Of a stretch of 64,000 nucleotides of DNA, positions 42,659-51,477 are shown in pieces. Position 1 is the stretch's first letter; every line of letters begins with the position of its first letter. A model generated the notes under the pieces. That model ran no database searches and was not told the DNA's origin. It saw nothing but the letters and a program-made list of their open reading frames with translations. Origin of the DNA: Bacteroidales bacterium (GTDB lineage: Bacteria; Bacteroidota; Bacteroidia; Bacteroidales; UBA932); assembly GCA_017631875.1 (NCBI GenBank), contig JAGBSL010000003.1, positions 3,674-67,673 of the forward strand, read 5' to 3'. The translations under genes were made by a program, and so were the position numbers.

Positions 42659-44926
42659 ATGATTCTTGAAACCATCATATCAGTCCTTCTGGCGGTTCCC
42701 TTTGTAGAAAAAGGGCCTGCCGACACGTTGGACAGCTCAATCATAGAGACATCCGCTAAATCGGTCATTCCGGTCGAGCGGATGTCTTCTCCTGTGACGG
42801 AAGTATACATGCTGGACATGAAGGAAAGAGGAGTAGACTCGCCTAAGAAGCTGTCCGCAATCGTTCCCAACCTCCACATTCCGGATTACGGATCGGCTAT
42901 GACCTCGTCGATTTACCTGCGTGGATTCGGTTCCAGGATGGAGAATCCTGTGCTGGGATTCTATATCGACGACGTTCCTATCCTGAACAAGAACGCTTAC
43001 GACATAGACATGCTCGACATCCGCCGTGCGACCGTCTTCCGCGGCCCCCAGGGCACGCTCTACGGCCGAAACGCTATGTGCGGAGTCCTCTCCCTGAGCA
43101 CCCTCTCCCCTTCCTCATATCATGGACTGAGGGCAGGAGTCGAATATGGTTCGGCAAACACTTTCCTGGCCAGGGCATCATACTACGGAAAGACCAGCAA
43201 TGGATTAGCGATTGGAGGAGGCGTGAGCTTCAGACACTCCGACGGATTCTACACCAATGCCTTCACCGGAGAGCAATGCGACCCGTATGACGGTCTTTCA
43301 CTGAGATTCCGCATAGAGAAAAGCCTCAGACCCGACCTGTATTTCGAAAACATCATATCTGCCGGGGCCCTGACCCAGGGCGGATGGCCTTACAGACAAT
43401 ATCTGCCACAGACAGGAGAACTACTGGAGACATCATACAACGACAAATGCGGATACAAGCGCTTCAGCCTCACCGAGGCGGTAAAGCTGCGTCTGGAAGC
43501 GGAGAACTATACCCTCAACAGCATATCCTCGCTGCAGGTGCTGCTGGACAGGATGGACCTGGACCAGGACTTCACCACACGTTCGATGTTCACAATGTCG
43601 CAGATCCAGAGGGAAGGCGCGCTGACCCAGGAGATTATCCTCAAACCGAAGGCAGGCTGGAAGAAGGACTGGTGGAACTGGCAGAGCGGAGTGTTCGCCT
43701 TCTGGAAGTTCAACCGCATGTCGGCTCCGGTGAACTTCAAGCAGGACGGAATAGATGACCTTATACTCGGAAATGCCAACAGCAATATCCCTGAAGACGT
43801 TGCCGGAGGTTATGACAAGCCCCTGCTCTTCAAGGAAAGCGGATTCCCTATCGGCAGCGAGTTCGGTACGCATACCTACGGAGCGGCATTGTATCATGAG
43901 TCGTACTTCAATGTGGGTAAATGGCTCTTTACGGCAGGCCTGAGACTTGATTTCGAGGGTGCGGTGATGGATTATTGCAGCGACGCGACCGTCCACTACA
44001 TGTTCCAGCCTACCATGAAGGACTGGAGAAAATATGACATCCTTTACAAGGGTCAATTGGACGGAGTGCAATATCTGGAACTTCTCCCTAAAGTGTCTGC
44101 CTTGTATGATTTCGGAGGTGGGGCGAATAACGTATTCGCAACGATATCAAAGGGTTACAGAAGCGGCGGATACAACACCCAGATATTCTCGGACATCCTC
44201 CAGAACAAGATGATGAACGGCCTGATGGGCGACCTGGGAGTGTATCTGGACAATGCTCCTGCCGAGATGGATGCAGAGAGCACGGCATACCGTCCCGAGA
44301 AGTCATGGAACTTCGAGGCCGGTGGACATTTCGACAAATGGATAGGCGGCGGACATCTTTCCGGTTCTGCGTCGGCCTTCTACATCCTCTGCCGTGACCA
44401 GCAGATCACCATCTTCCCTCCGGGCATGTCCACAGGCCGAATGATGGCCAACGTCGGACGTTCGAGAAGCATCGGCGCAGAAGCGACCCTGTCATATGGA
44501 TACAAAGGTCTGTCCCTCACTGCCGCTTACGGATACACTGACGCCCGTTTCACATCGTATGACGACGGAAACAACGACTACAGCGGTAACCGCATCCCGT
44601 ATTCGCCTGAGCATACACTGAACTTCAGAGCGGGATATCTGTTCGCCCTGACAAACAGTTCTGTTGTGCGCAACATCTCCGTAAACGCGGACTGCAGCGG
44701 CATCGGACGCATCTGGTGGGACGAGGCCAACCAGTTCGTGGAGCCTTTCGTGGCGCAGGTAGGAGCGGATGTTTCCGTAGCGTTCCATTGGTTTGACCTG
44801 AGATTCAGGATGGACAATATCCTGAACGAAGACTATAATGTATTTTACTTCAAGTCCGTCGGAAACAACTTCTTCCAGAGAGGAAAGCCGCTCCGATGGA
44901 ATATCGGCATAAACATATCGCTATGA
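42659..44926 (+). CDS. TonB-dependent outer-membrane receptor
   Basis: The 755-residue protein has a short hydrophobic leader, a plug domain (about 50-160; SIYLRGFGSRMENPVLGFYI, then VFRGPQGTLYGRNAMCGV) and a 22-strand barrel ending in INISL. It lacks the N-terminal carboxypeptidase-D-like domain of SusC proteins and has no SusD partner, so it is closer to siderophore/cobalamin or small-glycan receptors. The cargo is unknown. It overlaps the downstream lipoprotein start in ATGA. Confidence 0.88.
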   Translation: MILETIISVLLAVPFVEKGPADTLDSSIIETSAKSVIPVERMSSPVTEVYMLDMKERGVDSPKKLSAIVPNLHIPDYGSAMTSSIYLRGFGSRMENPVLGFYIDDVPILNKNAYDIDMLDIRRATVFRGPQGTLYGRNAMCGVLSLSTLSPSSYHGLRAGVEYGSANTFLARASYYGKTSNGLAIGGGVSFRHSDGFYTNAFTGEQCDPYDGLSLRFRIEKSLRPDLYFENIISAGALTQGGWPYRQYLPQTGELLETSYNDKCGYKRFSLTEAVKLRLEAENYTLNSISSLQVLLDRMDLDQDFTTRSMFTMSQIQREGALTQEIILKPKAGWKKDWWNWQSGVFAFWKFNRMSAPVNFKQDGIDDLILGNANSNIPEDVAGGYDKPLLFKESGFPIGSEFGTHTYGAALYHESYFNVGKWLFTAGLRLDFEGAVMDYCSDATVHYMFQPTMKDWRKYDILYKGQLDGVQYLELLPKVSALYDFGGGANNVFATISKGYRSGGYNTQIFSDILQNKMMNGLMGDLGVYLDNAPAEMDAESTAYRPEKSWNFEAGGHFDKWIGGGHLSGSASAFYILCRDQQITIFPPGMSTGRMMANVGRSRSIGAEATLSYGYKGLSLTAAYGYTDARFTSYDDGNNDYSGNRIPYSPEHTLNFRAGYLFALTNSSVVRNISVNADCSGIGRIWWDEANQFVEPFVAQVGADVSVAFHWFDLRFRMDNILNEDYNVFYFKSVGNNFFQRGKPLRWNIGINISL

Positions 44927-45387
44927 TGAAAAGATTCTTTACAATATTCGCCCTTGTATGGGCTTTGGCCGCATGTGAAAAGGCCCCTACAATCATTACA
45001 GACGACTCACCGGAGTATACCGGAACAATGGTCGTAGCCTATGAAGGCGAAGACTTCGAGCAGACAGGCATAAAGGTGCTTGGAGAATTCGACGATAGCA
45101 AGACCACAATAGATATCAAGCTCCAGAAGGTCAAATTCGTGCCTGCGATGCCGATCAGGATTGACGTAACCATCATGGACGTCCCTGTCGTTTCGGACGG
45201 TGAGGGTTCATGGACATTCGAGGCGGACGGCCTCACACCGTGGGCCATGGGAGGTCCATACGAAACGTACCGCGTAGATGACCTACGCGGCACGATATCA
45301 GGGGACTCCATCGAGTTCTCCCTCGGCTTCTTCAATACTAAGAAACAGGAAAACTATCCGACCAGTTATAGCGGCATCCTGAACTAG
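44923..45387 (+). CDS. Small surface lipoprotein, calycin-like
   Basis: The 154-residue protein has a lipoprotein signal (lipobox ALAAC about residue 18) and a beta-rich body. The start of the mature part, EYTGTMVVAYEG, and the end, FSLGFFNTKK...YSGILN, resemble calycin-like Bacteroidales lipoproteins. Translation is coupled to the TonB receptor (ATGA overlap at 44923), so it may be its surface-exposed partner in the place of SusD; that is inference. A second ATG at 44926 is possible. Confidence 0.75.
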   Translation: MMKRFFTIFALVWALAACEKAPTIITDDSPEYTGTMVVAYEGEDFEQTGIKVLGEFDDSKTTIDIKLQKVKFVPAMPIRIDVTIMDVPVVSDGEGSWTFEADGLTPWAMGGPYETYRVDDLRGTISGDSIEFSLGFFNTKKQENYPTSYSGILN

Positions 45388-45388
45388 C

Positions 45389-46042
45389 TTACAGGGCCTT
45401 AAGAAGAAGGTTCTTCATAATATCATAACCTTCTCTTGTCGGGTGCACTCCATCCTTTGCCAGACTCTCAGGCAGACCGCCGCGCTCATCCTTCATGGCT
45501 GAGTGGTAGTCCACATACTTGATCCTGTTTGCCTTGGCGTATGCTTCAAGCATGGCGTTGAGCTGAGCTATCTTCTCTGCCGCACCTGTCACATGCGGAT
45601 GCCAATAGAAAGACGCTGCCGGGATCACCGAGCAGATGATCGGCTTTATACCGTTCGCCTTGGCAAGGTCGCACATGGACACGATATTTCCGAAAGTCTT
45701 TTCCATATCGATCTTTCCTGAATTCTCAGCAATGTCATTGGTTCCTGCGAGAATCACGACATACTTCGGATGCAGATCGATCACATCCTGCCTGAAACGC
45801 AGAAGCATCTGGCTTGTGACCTGGCCGCTGATGCCGCGTCCCACAAAATTATTGTCCGAAAAGAACTCTGGATCGGCAAAAGGCCATCCGTCCGTGATGC
45901 TGTCTCCCATAAGGACTGCCTTAGGAGCCTCTGTAACCTGTGCGTTAGCTTCTGCGTAACGATTATAATTGGCCCAGTCGTTCTGAGCCACTGCGAGCAT
46001 CGGAACAAGGATTCCGATGATGAAAACACATATCTTTCTCAT
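45389..46042 (-). CDS. Secreted SGNH/GDSL-family hydrolase
   Basis: The 217-residue protein has a signal peptide (about 1-19, ending AVAQ) and the four SGNH blocks: MGDSITDGW (catalytic Ser), GRGISGQ (Gly), AGTNDI (Asn) and DGVHPTREGY (Asp/His). Such enzymes are lipases or carbohydrate deacetylases. In this glycan-degrading neighbourhood removal of acetyl groups is plausible. Start MRKICVF at 46042 was chosen over the longer frame because the signal peptide begins there. It is 5 bp downstream of the esterase. Confidence 0.88.
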   Translation of the reverse strand: MRKICVFIIGILVPMLAVAQNDWANYNRYAEANAQVTEAPKAVLMGDSITDGWPFADPEFFSDNNFVGRGISGQVTSQMLLRFRQDVIDLHPKYVVILAGTNDIAENSGKIDMEKTFGNIVSMCDLAKANGIKPIICSVIPAASFYWHPHVTGAAEKIAQLNAMLEAYAKANRIKYVDYHSAMKDERGGLPESLAKDGVHPTREGYDIMKNLLLKAL

Positions 46043-46047
46043 ATCTG

Positions 46048-46857
46048 CTATTTTTTGAAACGATCGTTGAAGAACTGGAACTGGTACTTCACAGCGTTGT
46101 ACCAGTACTTCCAATTATGCTGTCCTGGTCTCACGTAGAAATCGTGAGGGATTTCCTCTTCCAAGAGTTTTTTGTGCAGGTTGCAGTTCACCTCGTAGAA
46201 GAAATCGCCTGTGCCGCAGTCGAAGATGATGTTCATGCCCGGCTGGATAAGGTGGGTCATGTTGATCACGGTGTTGTTCTCCCAGTTCTCAGGATGCTCC
46301 TGGATGGTTCCGAGGCGCTTTGCTATGTCCCAGTTCTCAGGGAAAGGACGGAAGTCCACTCCACCCGACATGCTGCCGGCCGAGCCGAACACATCCTGAT
46401 GCCTGATGGCAACATAAAGGGCTCCGTGTCCTCCCATGGAGTTACCTGTAATAGCCCTTCCGGACTTGTCTGCCAGAGTCTTGTAGCGCTTGTCCATGAA
46501 TGAAACCAGCTCTTTTGACACGAAAGTCTCATACTTATACTCCGGCATGATCGGTGAGTCGAAATACCAGCTGCTGAAACCTCCGTCCGGCACGACCACG
46601 ATGACGTCATAACGGTCCGCAAGGCGTCCCAGATGGCCGTCGTAAGTCCACCTGTCGATGTGGTTGTCACTGTATCCATGGAGAATATACACCACAGGGT
46701 AGTCATTGCCCTTCCAGTATCCGTCCGGAGTAATCACTGTAGCAGGAATGTCCTTGTTCATGGACTCGCTATAGACAAAAACTTCTTTTTGTCTATAAGC
46801 AGAAGCAAAATGGCAGAGCATCAACAGCCCTGCCATCATAATAAACCTTTTCATCAT
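46048..46857 (-). CDS. Secreted alpha/beta-hydrolase esterase (esterase D / feruloyl type)
   Basis: The 269-residue protein has a signal peptide (about 1-20, ending ASA) and an esterase fold: YPVVYILHGYSDN (oxyanion region), ITGNSMGGHGALYVA with the catalytic Ser (about 137), FDCGTGDFF (Asp) and RPGQHNWKYW (His). Family members cleave feruloyl, acetyl or thio-esters. It is translated just before the SGNH hydrolase, and the pair could deesterify a substituted polysaccharide. The ATG at 46857 was chosen because the signal peptide follows; 46854 is equally possible. Confidence 0.85.
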   Translation of the reverse strand: MMKRFIMMAGLLMLCHFASAYRQKEVFVYSESMNKDIPATVITPDGYWKGNDYPVVYILHGYSDNHIDRWTYDGHLGRLADRYDVIVVVPDGGFSSWYFDSPIMPEYKYETFVSKELVSFMDKRYKTLADKSGRAITGNSMGGHGALYVAIRHQDVFGSAGSMSGGVDFRPFPENWDIAKRLGTIQEHPENWENNTVINMTHLIQPGMNIIFDCGTGDFFYEVNCNLHKKLLEEEIPHDFYVRPGQHNWKYWYNAVKYQFQFFNDRFKK

Positions 46858-46908
46858 ATCTCGATAGTGCTGTTGAACATGTAAATATAGCACTATTTTT
46901 CAAGATAT

Positions 46909-48360
46909 CTAAAATCTGCCTGTCACACTTTCTGCTGCGATCATGCCCTTGCGGAAAGCTGCCTTTCTCTTCGCAAGAGACATTGTAGAGGCCGCAGGAT
47001 TGATTGCTGCGATGCCGCGGAATGTCGGCAGAGCCGAAGTCTCAGTGAAGCACATGTACTGTCCGTCCACCTCAGCGGCATAGAACATAGAAACGAACTT
47101 CGGATAGTTCGGAGTGTTGACACCATACCTTACAAGGGCACGCTGGCCGTCGTCAAGGACACCGGCAATGGCGATGCCGTAGTTGCCGTCTGTAACCGTA
47201 TAGAAGTTATCATCCACGTCTCCACCGAGGAAATACATGTTAACAGTGGCATCATACTCCTCCAGGTAGCAGTTCTCCTGCACCAGCTGAGCATAGAATG
47301 TAAGGTCATTGCGCTCCTTGCTGTATTCCACATCCACAGGAATATCCTCGAATCCCTCATATCCGAACATCCAGAACGACTTGTTGGTCACATGCCTTGA
47401 GAGAGTGACGTTCATCTCGACGCCGTTCTCACCGACTATGGTCCAGTCGCCGATCCATGCCTTGTACTCCTCTGTAGGGATCTGTTCCTTAACCTCGAAC
47501 ACTTCTGAGGTTGCATAGAGTCCGCTGACCTTGCCTTCCGGAGTGATACCGAGAGCTACCGCCATATAGTATCCCGGATCAAGATCGAAAGCATCAGATG
47601 CAGAACCGGAATAAAGCAGTTCCGCTACTGTATGATTTGTTCCATAGTAGTCATTGTATTCATCAATGTACGCCACCATGTCTTCCGCAAACAATACAGC
47701 CATATCGTAGAGGTCATTCACATCCCACAGGCTTGCATACACAACAGTAATCGCGTATGTGTTGCGGTCTGTGCTGTTCACAGTGATGACATTGTCATAC
47801 TCCTGACCATTGACGACTCCCTCGCCTACATAATTCACTGTCCATGCCTTGTTGACCTTCATACCATTGACAACCTCACCACCGCCTGTGTTTCCACCAC
47901 CTCCGGTGTTGCCTCCGTCGTCAGAAAGAATGGTCTCGAACTCCACTGATGCAGAGCTGCCATAGACCTTTCCGTCAGCAGAAAGACCGAAGGCGATGTA
48001 TTTGTACGAGGTTCCCGGAGTGAGTTCCTTGAGCACAGTCACATAGCTCTTGGACCTGCGCAGTCCCTCGTCAGACTCTCCGTTCATATAAGCCTCGACG
48101 GCCATATTGATCAGATCCTCCTCGTCACCGGCCACGACCTCAGTCAGGAAACCGTACCAGGTGTCACTCTTGTCTCCGTTATGCGTCACCTTGATCTTCG
48201 CAGAGGTGTAGGTGATGTCCTCAACATCGACCACAAGCTCCAGAGCCTCATTCAGCTGAGGCTCCTGCTCCCCACCCTGAGGATCCTTTCCGCACGCAAA
48301 GACAGCCATGACCGCCATCGCAGCCAGGACTGTCTTGAGTATTGCTTTTGTTATCTTCAT
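46909..48360 (-). CDS. Large surface lipoprotein with FnIII-like N-terminus
   Basis: The 483-residue protein has a lipobox (AVFAC about residue 23) and an N-terminal fibronectin III-like domain (about 40-145; TYTSAKIKVTHNG, then LKELTPGTSYKYIAFGLS). A glycine-rich hinge (GGNTGGGGNTGGG about 150) leads to a second similar domain and a beta-rich C-terminal half. Function not recognised. It is the last gene of the minus-strand lipoprotein run and is separated from the 921-residue gene by hairpins. Confidence 0.75.
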   Translation of the reverse strand: MKITKAILKTVLAAMAVMAVFACGKDPQGGEQEPQLNEALELVVDVEDITYTSAKIKVTHNGDKSDTWYGFLTEVVAGDEEDLINMAVEAYMNGESDEGLRRSKSYVTVLKELTPGTSYKYIAFGLSADGKVYGSSASVEFETILSDDGGNTGGGGNTGGGEVVNGMKVNKAWTVNYVGEGVVNGQEYDNVITVNSTDRNTYAITVVYASLWDVNDLYDMAVLFAEDMVAYIDEYNDYYGTNHTVAELLYSGSASDAFDLDPGYYMAVALGITPEGKVSGLYATSEVFEVKEQIPTEEYKAWIGDWTIVGENGVEMNVTLSRHVTNKSFWMFGYEGFEDIPVDVEYSKERNDLTFYAQLVQENCYLEEYDATVNMYFLGGDVDDNFYTVTDGNYGIAIAGVLDDGQRALVRYGVNTPNYPKFVSMFYAAEVDGQYMCFTETSALPTFRGIAAINPAASTMSLAKRKAAFRKGMIAAESVTGRF

Positions 48361-48418
48361 AAACTATCTGTAATTAACTTTTCGTGTATCGGGCCTGCCG
48401 TTTCAGACTCACTGCAGA

Positions 48419-48525
48419 GCTGTGACACATTTTGTCGATTTCTTGTCACAGCGCTCCCCGAAAACGATCATTTCGGGCCTTTTCACCCACCGCTGTGACA
48501 CTTTTTCCCACTTTTCTGTCACAGC
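48419..48525. repeat. Twin hairpins GCTGTGACA, 73-bp period
   Basis: GCTGTGACA (48419-48427), 16-nt loop, TGTCACAGC (48444-48452); then GCTGTGACA (48492-48500), 16-nt loop, TGTCACAGC (48517-48525). Displacement is exactly 73 bp. A further hairpin, CCCGAAA/TTTCGGG, lies between them at 48457-48478. The unit begins 9 bp after the upstream gene's stop codon. Confidence 0.8.
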
Positions 48526-48534
48526 TCTAAAGCA

Positions 48535-51300
48535 CTATTTCTGCTTCTTGTAGATGGCTACTGCATTTTCTGCTTTGGTTGCATTTGCATTAGTAGTCGC
48601 ATATGCAGTAAATGTTGTTCCTCCTGTGCTGTTGAACTTGATAAGTCTAGTTGATGTAATGGTAGCATCGCCATCGGCAGCATTAATATCAATTGTCCAA
48701 GAAGTTGCAGCATTGACAGCATAACTTGTCGCCCTCATCTTAAGACCAGATGAGTAATACAAACGATAACCTGTATCCTTATATGTAAAATCGAAAGCCA
48801 TAGTTCCTTCGCTGACACCCGCCGAGAGGGTAAATACCTGTACTCCGGCCTCTTCTACATCATAGATTACATTACCTGTCTTAGAAATTGTGGCCGCAGG
48901 GAAACTTGTAGCAGAAGTTGAGGTAGGGCAGGCGATCGCTTTATCTGCATTCAGAGCAACGATGATAACCTCGTCACCGATTGCCAGTGTTGAAGCATCG
49001 GTAACTAGTTCATAGCCAAGTTTGTTGGCTGGATTGATACCCTGCTGAACAGTCACGACAACCGATGTCATGCCATAAGTGAATGTAACCTCGGCCTCAC
49101 GAGCCTCAGACGATGTGTTCTCTGAAGCAAAAGTCACTGTTGCCTGATTACCTCCATTATATGAAAGCTCTGCAAAGTCGTTCTCTGTCATTACAGCTGT
49201 AACAGCCTCAGGAACGACGATGTTACCATTGTTCTTTGTTGTAACCTCAATCGCCACTGTTCCACTTGTATATTCTGCAGCAACACCAGCCGAGGCCTTG
49301 AGTCCGTAATGGCCCTTGTAGATCGAAGGATATGTGCTGCTACCGCCCTTGCCCTTAGTGGAAGAGGTAACGACTGTAGTAACAGTTACCACATCACCGA
49401 CTTCAAGACCTATAGAAGTATCGCCATAAACTTTATCACCGGCATCGGTATAAAGATATGTGACAGTTGCTACATTTGTACCATCGGTAAGTTTGAATGT
49501 ACCGCTGCTTGAAGATGTCATCTCAGTGATCCTACCGGTAATCTTATAGGCCACATTCTCATCCTTACCCTTTGTCATAAACTCAGCAATAGTAATCTCC
49601 TCTGGCGCGCCCTTCTGAAGAACGTTGAATGTCCATGTGAGGTCTTCCTTACCTTCGAGTGATGCTGTGATTGTAACGACTGCCTCACGCTTTGCTCCTG
49701 TGTTTGCTTCTGCTGTGTAAGTAAGGCGATTCTTAGCGGCATCGTAAGCGACGTTCAGCCACTGAGCCTCTGTAGACGGTGTAATAGTCCAGTCGCCTAC
49801 ATAGTTGAAAACTACCTCGCTGATAGCAGTTGCTTCTGCAGCGCCTTCCTCGGCAATTACAACTGGTTCATCAGAGTCTGGAACTGTTACATTTGCTGGT
49901 ACAGTAGGAATTTCACCTGTGACTCCACCATGCTTATATATACAGATTGCCTGATTTGCACTTGTTCCGCTATAGAAATACTTTGACGAATTGTAGTAGC
50001 GGATCATGCAGTCCTTATAATCACCGTCAATGTTCTTCACTGTAGCATCACCGCTCTCTGCATCAATAGTGATGGCAAAAGAGGTATTCAAATCAACATA
50101 TGCCTGATTAATAAGATAGCGTGAAGTCTTGTTGTTCGAAACGAGGAACTTGGCCCTTCCCTCATCGTAGAAAGAGAAAGTACCAGCTGCTGATCCAGTC
50201 ACCAGAGTGAATGATTGAACATTCTCATTGACAATCAGATAGTCCTGATATTTAGATATTGCAACCGCGTCACGACGTGTATTAGTCGCTGTTTCCGAAC
50301 CATTACTATACAGTTTCTTGCTGAGAGCCATGTCATAATCCTTCGCTACAATGGCCACAACATCACCCTCCTTGAGAGTTGAAGCGTCCTTGACCAGGAT
50401 CCACTTATCGATTGATTCAACTTCTGCCATGTTCACACCCAAACGTGTCACATTGCCTTTCTCGAAGGCAAGACTCTTCTCTGCTGGAATAGCGCCATTC
50501 TTGATGTAGATCTTCTTGTTTGTGAGGACTGTAACGGTGTAAGCATCACCTGCCTCGAGAGTTGTAGGAAGGACTGTAAAATACACGTCGGTTGACGATG
50601 TTGTGTTTACTGTCACGTTGTCAACACCCTCTGCTACTTCGAACTCCTTTGGCGCAGCAAGGTCACCTGTTATTGTTCCTGCGAGAGACTTGCCATCGGC
50701 TGTGAAGATCACCTGCTCTACCTGGTCACCTTCCTCGAGAGTGAAGTTCTTTAGTGTCATCTTCACTACCGCTGCCATGCGGGTGAATCTTACCATCTGA
50801 GCCTCTGTAGGCTGTGCGTTTGCAGACACAACCTCTGAAACCATGAGGTCCGCATTAGGGTCGTATGAACCTTCTGCCATTGTCTGGACTGCTGGAAGGC
50901 TGAGGGTTGCGGCACCGAGGCCTGTAGCGCTTACATATCCGCTTGCAGGATAGATTGTAACGTAATCGTATGACTCCTTGCCTGGATTGGCTGTAAATTC
51001 CGCTGTGATGTGCGCCTTACCGTCAACCTTTGCATAAGTCACTGAGGCAGCTGCTGCAAGAGCGTCAGTCTGCTCAAGGACTGCGAATGTCTCATTCTCG
51101 CCCCATGCAAACGCCGGAGCCTTACCTGACGCGTCTACCGATGTCTTTGTATCTGCAGCACCTGCCACGAAAGTAACCTGAACTGTTTCTCCATTTACAG
51201 GAAGTTCCTCCTGCATTTCCTTCTGACATGCCACTGCTCCCATTGCAGCTGCTGCAACAAGAGCCCAACTCTTTAATATCCTTTTCATCATCTGATTCAA
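48535..51300 (-). CDS. Mosaic surface lipoprotein: fimbrillin-like, BACON, OB-fold and duplicated modules
   Basis: The 921-residue protein has a lipobox (MGAVAC) within the first 25 residues. Residues of about 30-295 resemble fimbrillin-like Mfa2/FimB-type N-terminal domains (TVQVTFVAGAADTKTS, later FTVLPTTLEAGDAYTVTV). A module of about 150 residues beginning KWILVKDASTLKEGDVV is repeated at the C-terminus (YELVTDASTLAIGDEVIIVA), each ending in AICIYK or AVAIYK. Between them are two BACON-like domains and an OB-fold-like segment (YKITGRITEMTSSSSGTF). No enzyme motif was seen. Met codons at 51291 and 51288 are alternative starts. Confidence 0.78.
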   Translation of the reverse strand: MNQMMKRILKSWALVAAAAMGAVACQKEMQEELPVNGETVQVTFVAGAADTKTSVDASGKAPAFAWGENETFAVLEQTDALAAAASVTYAKVDGKAHITAEFTANPGKESYDYVTIYPASGYVSATGLGAATLSLPAVQTMAEGSYDPNADLMVSEVVSANAQPTEAQMVRFTRMAAVVKMTLKNFTLEEGDQVEQVIFTADGKSLAGTITGDLAAPKEFEVAEGVDNVTVNTTSSTDVYFTVLPTTLEAGDAYTVTVLTNKKIYIKNGAIPAEKSLAFEKGNVTRLGVNMAEVESIDKWILVKDASTLKEGDVVAIVAKDYDMALSKKLYSNGSETATNTRRDAVAISKYQDYLIVNENVQSFTLVTGSAAGTFSFYDEGRAKFLVSNNKTSRYLINQAYVDLNTSFAITIDAESGDATVKNIDGDYKDCMIRYYNSSKYFYSGTSANQAICIYKHGGVTGEIPTVPANVTVPDSDEPVVIAEEGAAEATAISEVVFNYVGDWTITPSTEAQWLNVAYDAAKNRLTYTAEANTGAKREAVVTITASLEGKEDLTWTFNVLQKGAPEEITIAEFMTKGKDENVAYKITGRITEMTSSSSGTFKLTDGTNVATVTYLYTDAGDKVYGDTSIGLEVGDVVTVTTVVTSSTKGKGGSSTYPSIYKGHYGLKASAGVAAEYTSGTVAIEVTTKNNGNIVVPEAVTAVMTENDFAELSYNGGNQATVTFASENTSSEAREAEVTFTYGMTSVVVTVQQGINPANKLGYELVTDASTLAIGDEVIIVALNADKAIACPTSTSATSFPAATISKTGNVIYDVEEAGVQVFTLSAGVSEGTMAFDFTYKDTGYRLYYSSGLKMRATSYAVNAATSWTIDINAADGDATITSTRLIKFNSTGGTTFTAYATTNANATKAENAVAIYKKQK

Positions 51301-51308
51301 TTTAAGGG

Positions 51309-51455
51309 TTAAAGATCGAAATCCGGATCAAGATATTCAGAATCCTGACCAGGGTCACCCGGATCGCCATAGGAGCCCGCCAAAACACACTGCTCGACCT
51401 GCATCTGCATTACCTCGATGCAAGGAGCCTCATAAAGCTCATTCAGTTTTTTCAT
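51309..51455 (-). CDS. 48-residue small peptide between lipoprotein genes
   Basis: Reverse translation gives MKKLNELYEAPCIEVMQMQV followed by EQCVLAGSYGDPGDPGQDSE and a short acidic tail. The layout (MKK, a P.IEVM.M motif, a VLAGSY step, then a Gly/Asp/Pro-rich acidic end) resembles short orphan peptides found upstream of fimbrillin and BACON genes in Bacteroidales. Their function is unknown. It is 8 bp from the 921-residue gene's start and in the same direction, so the two are likely co-transcribed. Confidence 0.65.
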   Translation of the reverse strand: MKKLNELYEAPCIEVMQMQVEQCVLAGSYGDPGDPGQDSEYLDPDFDL

Positions 51456-51477
51456 AATCCATCTGTATTAGTTGTTA

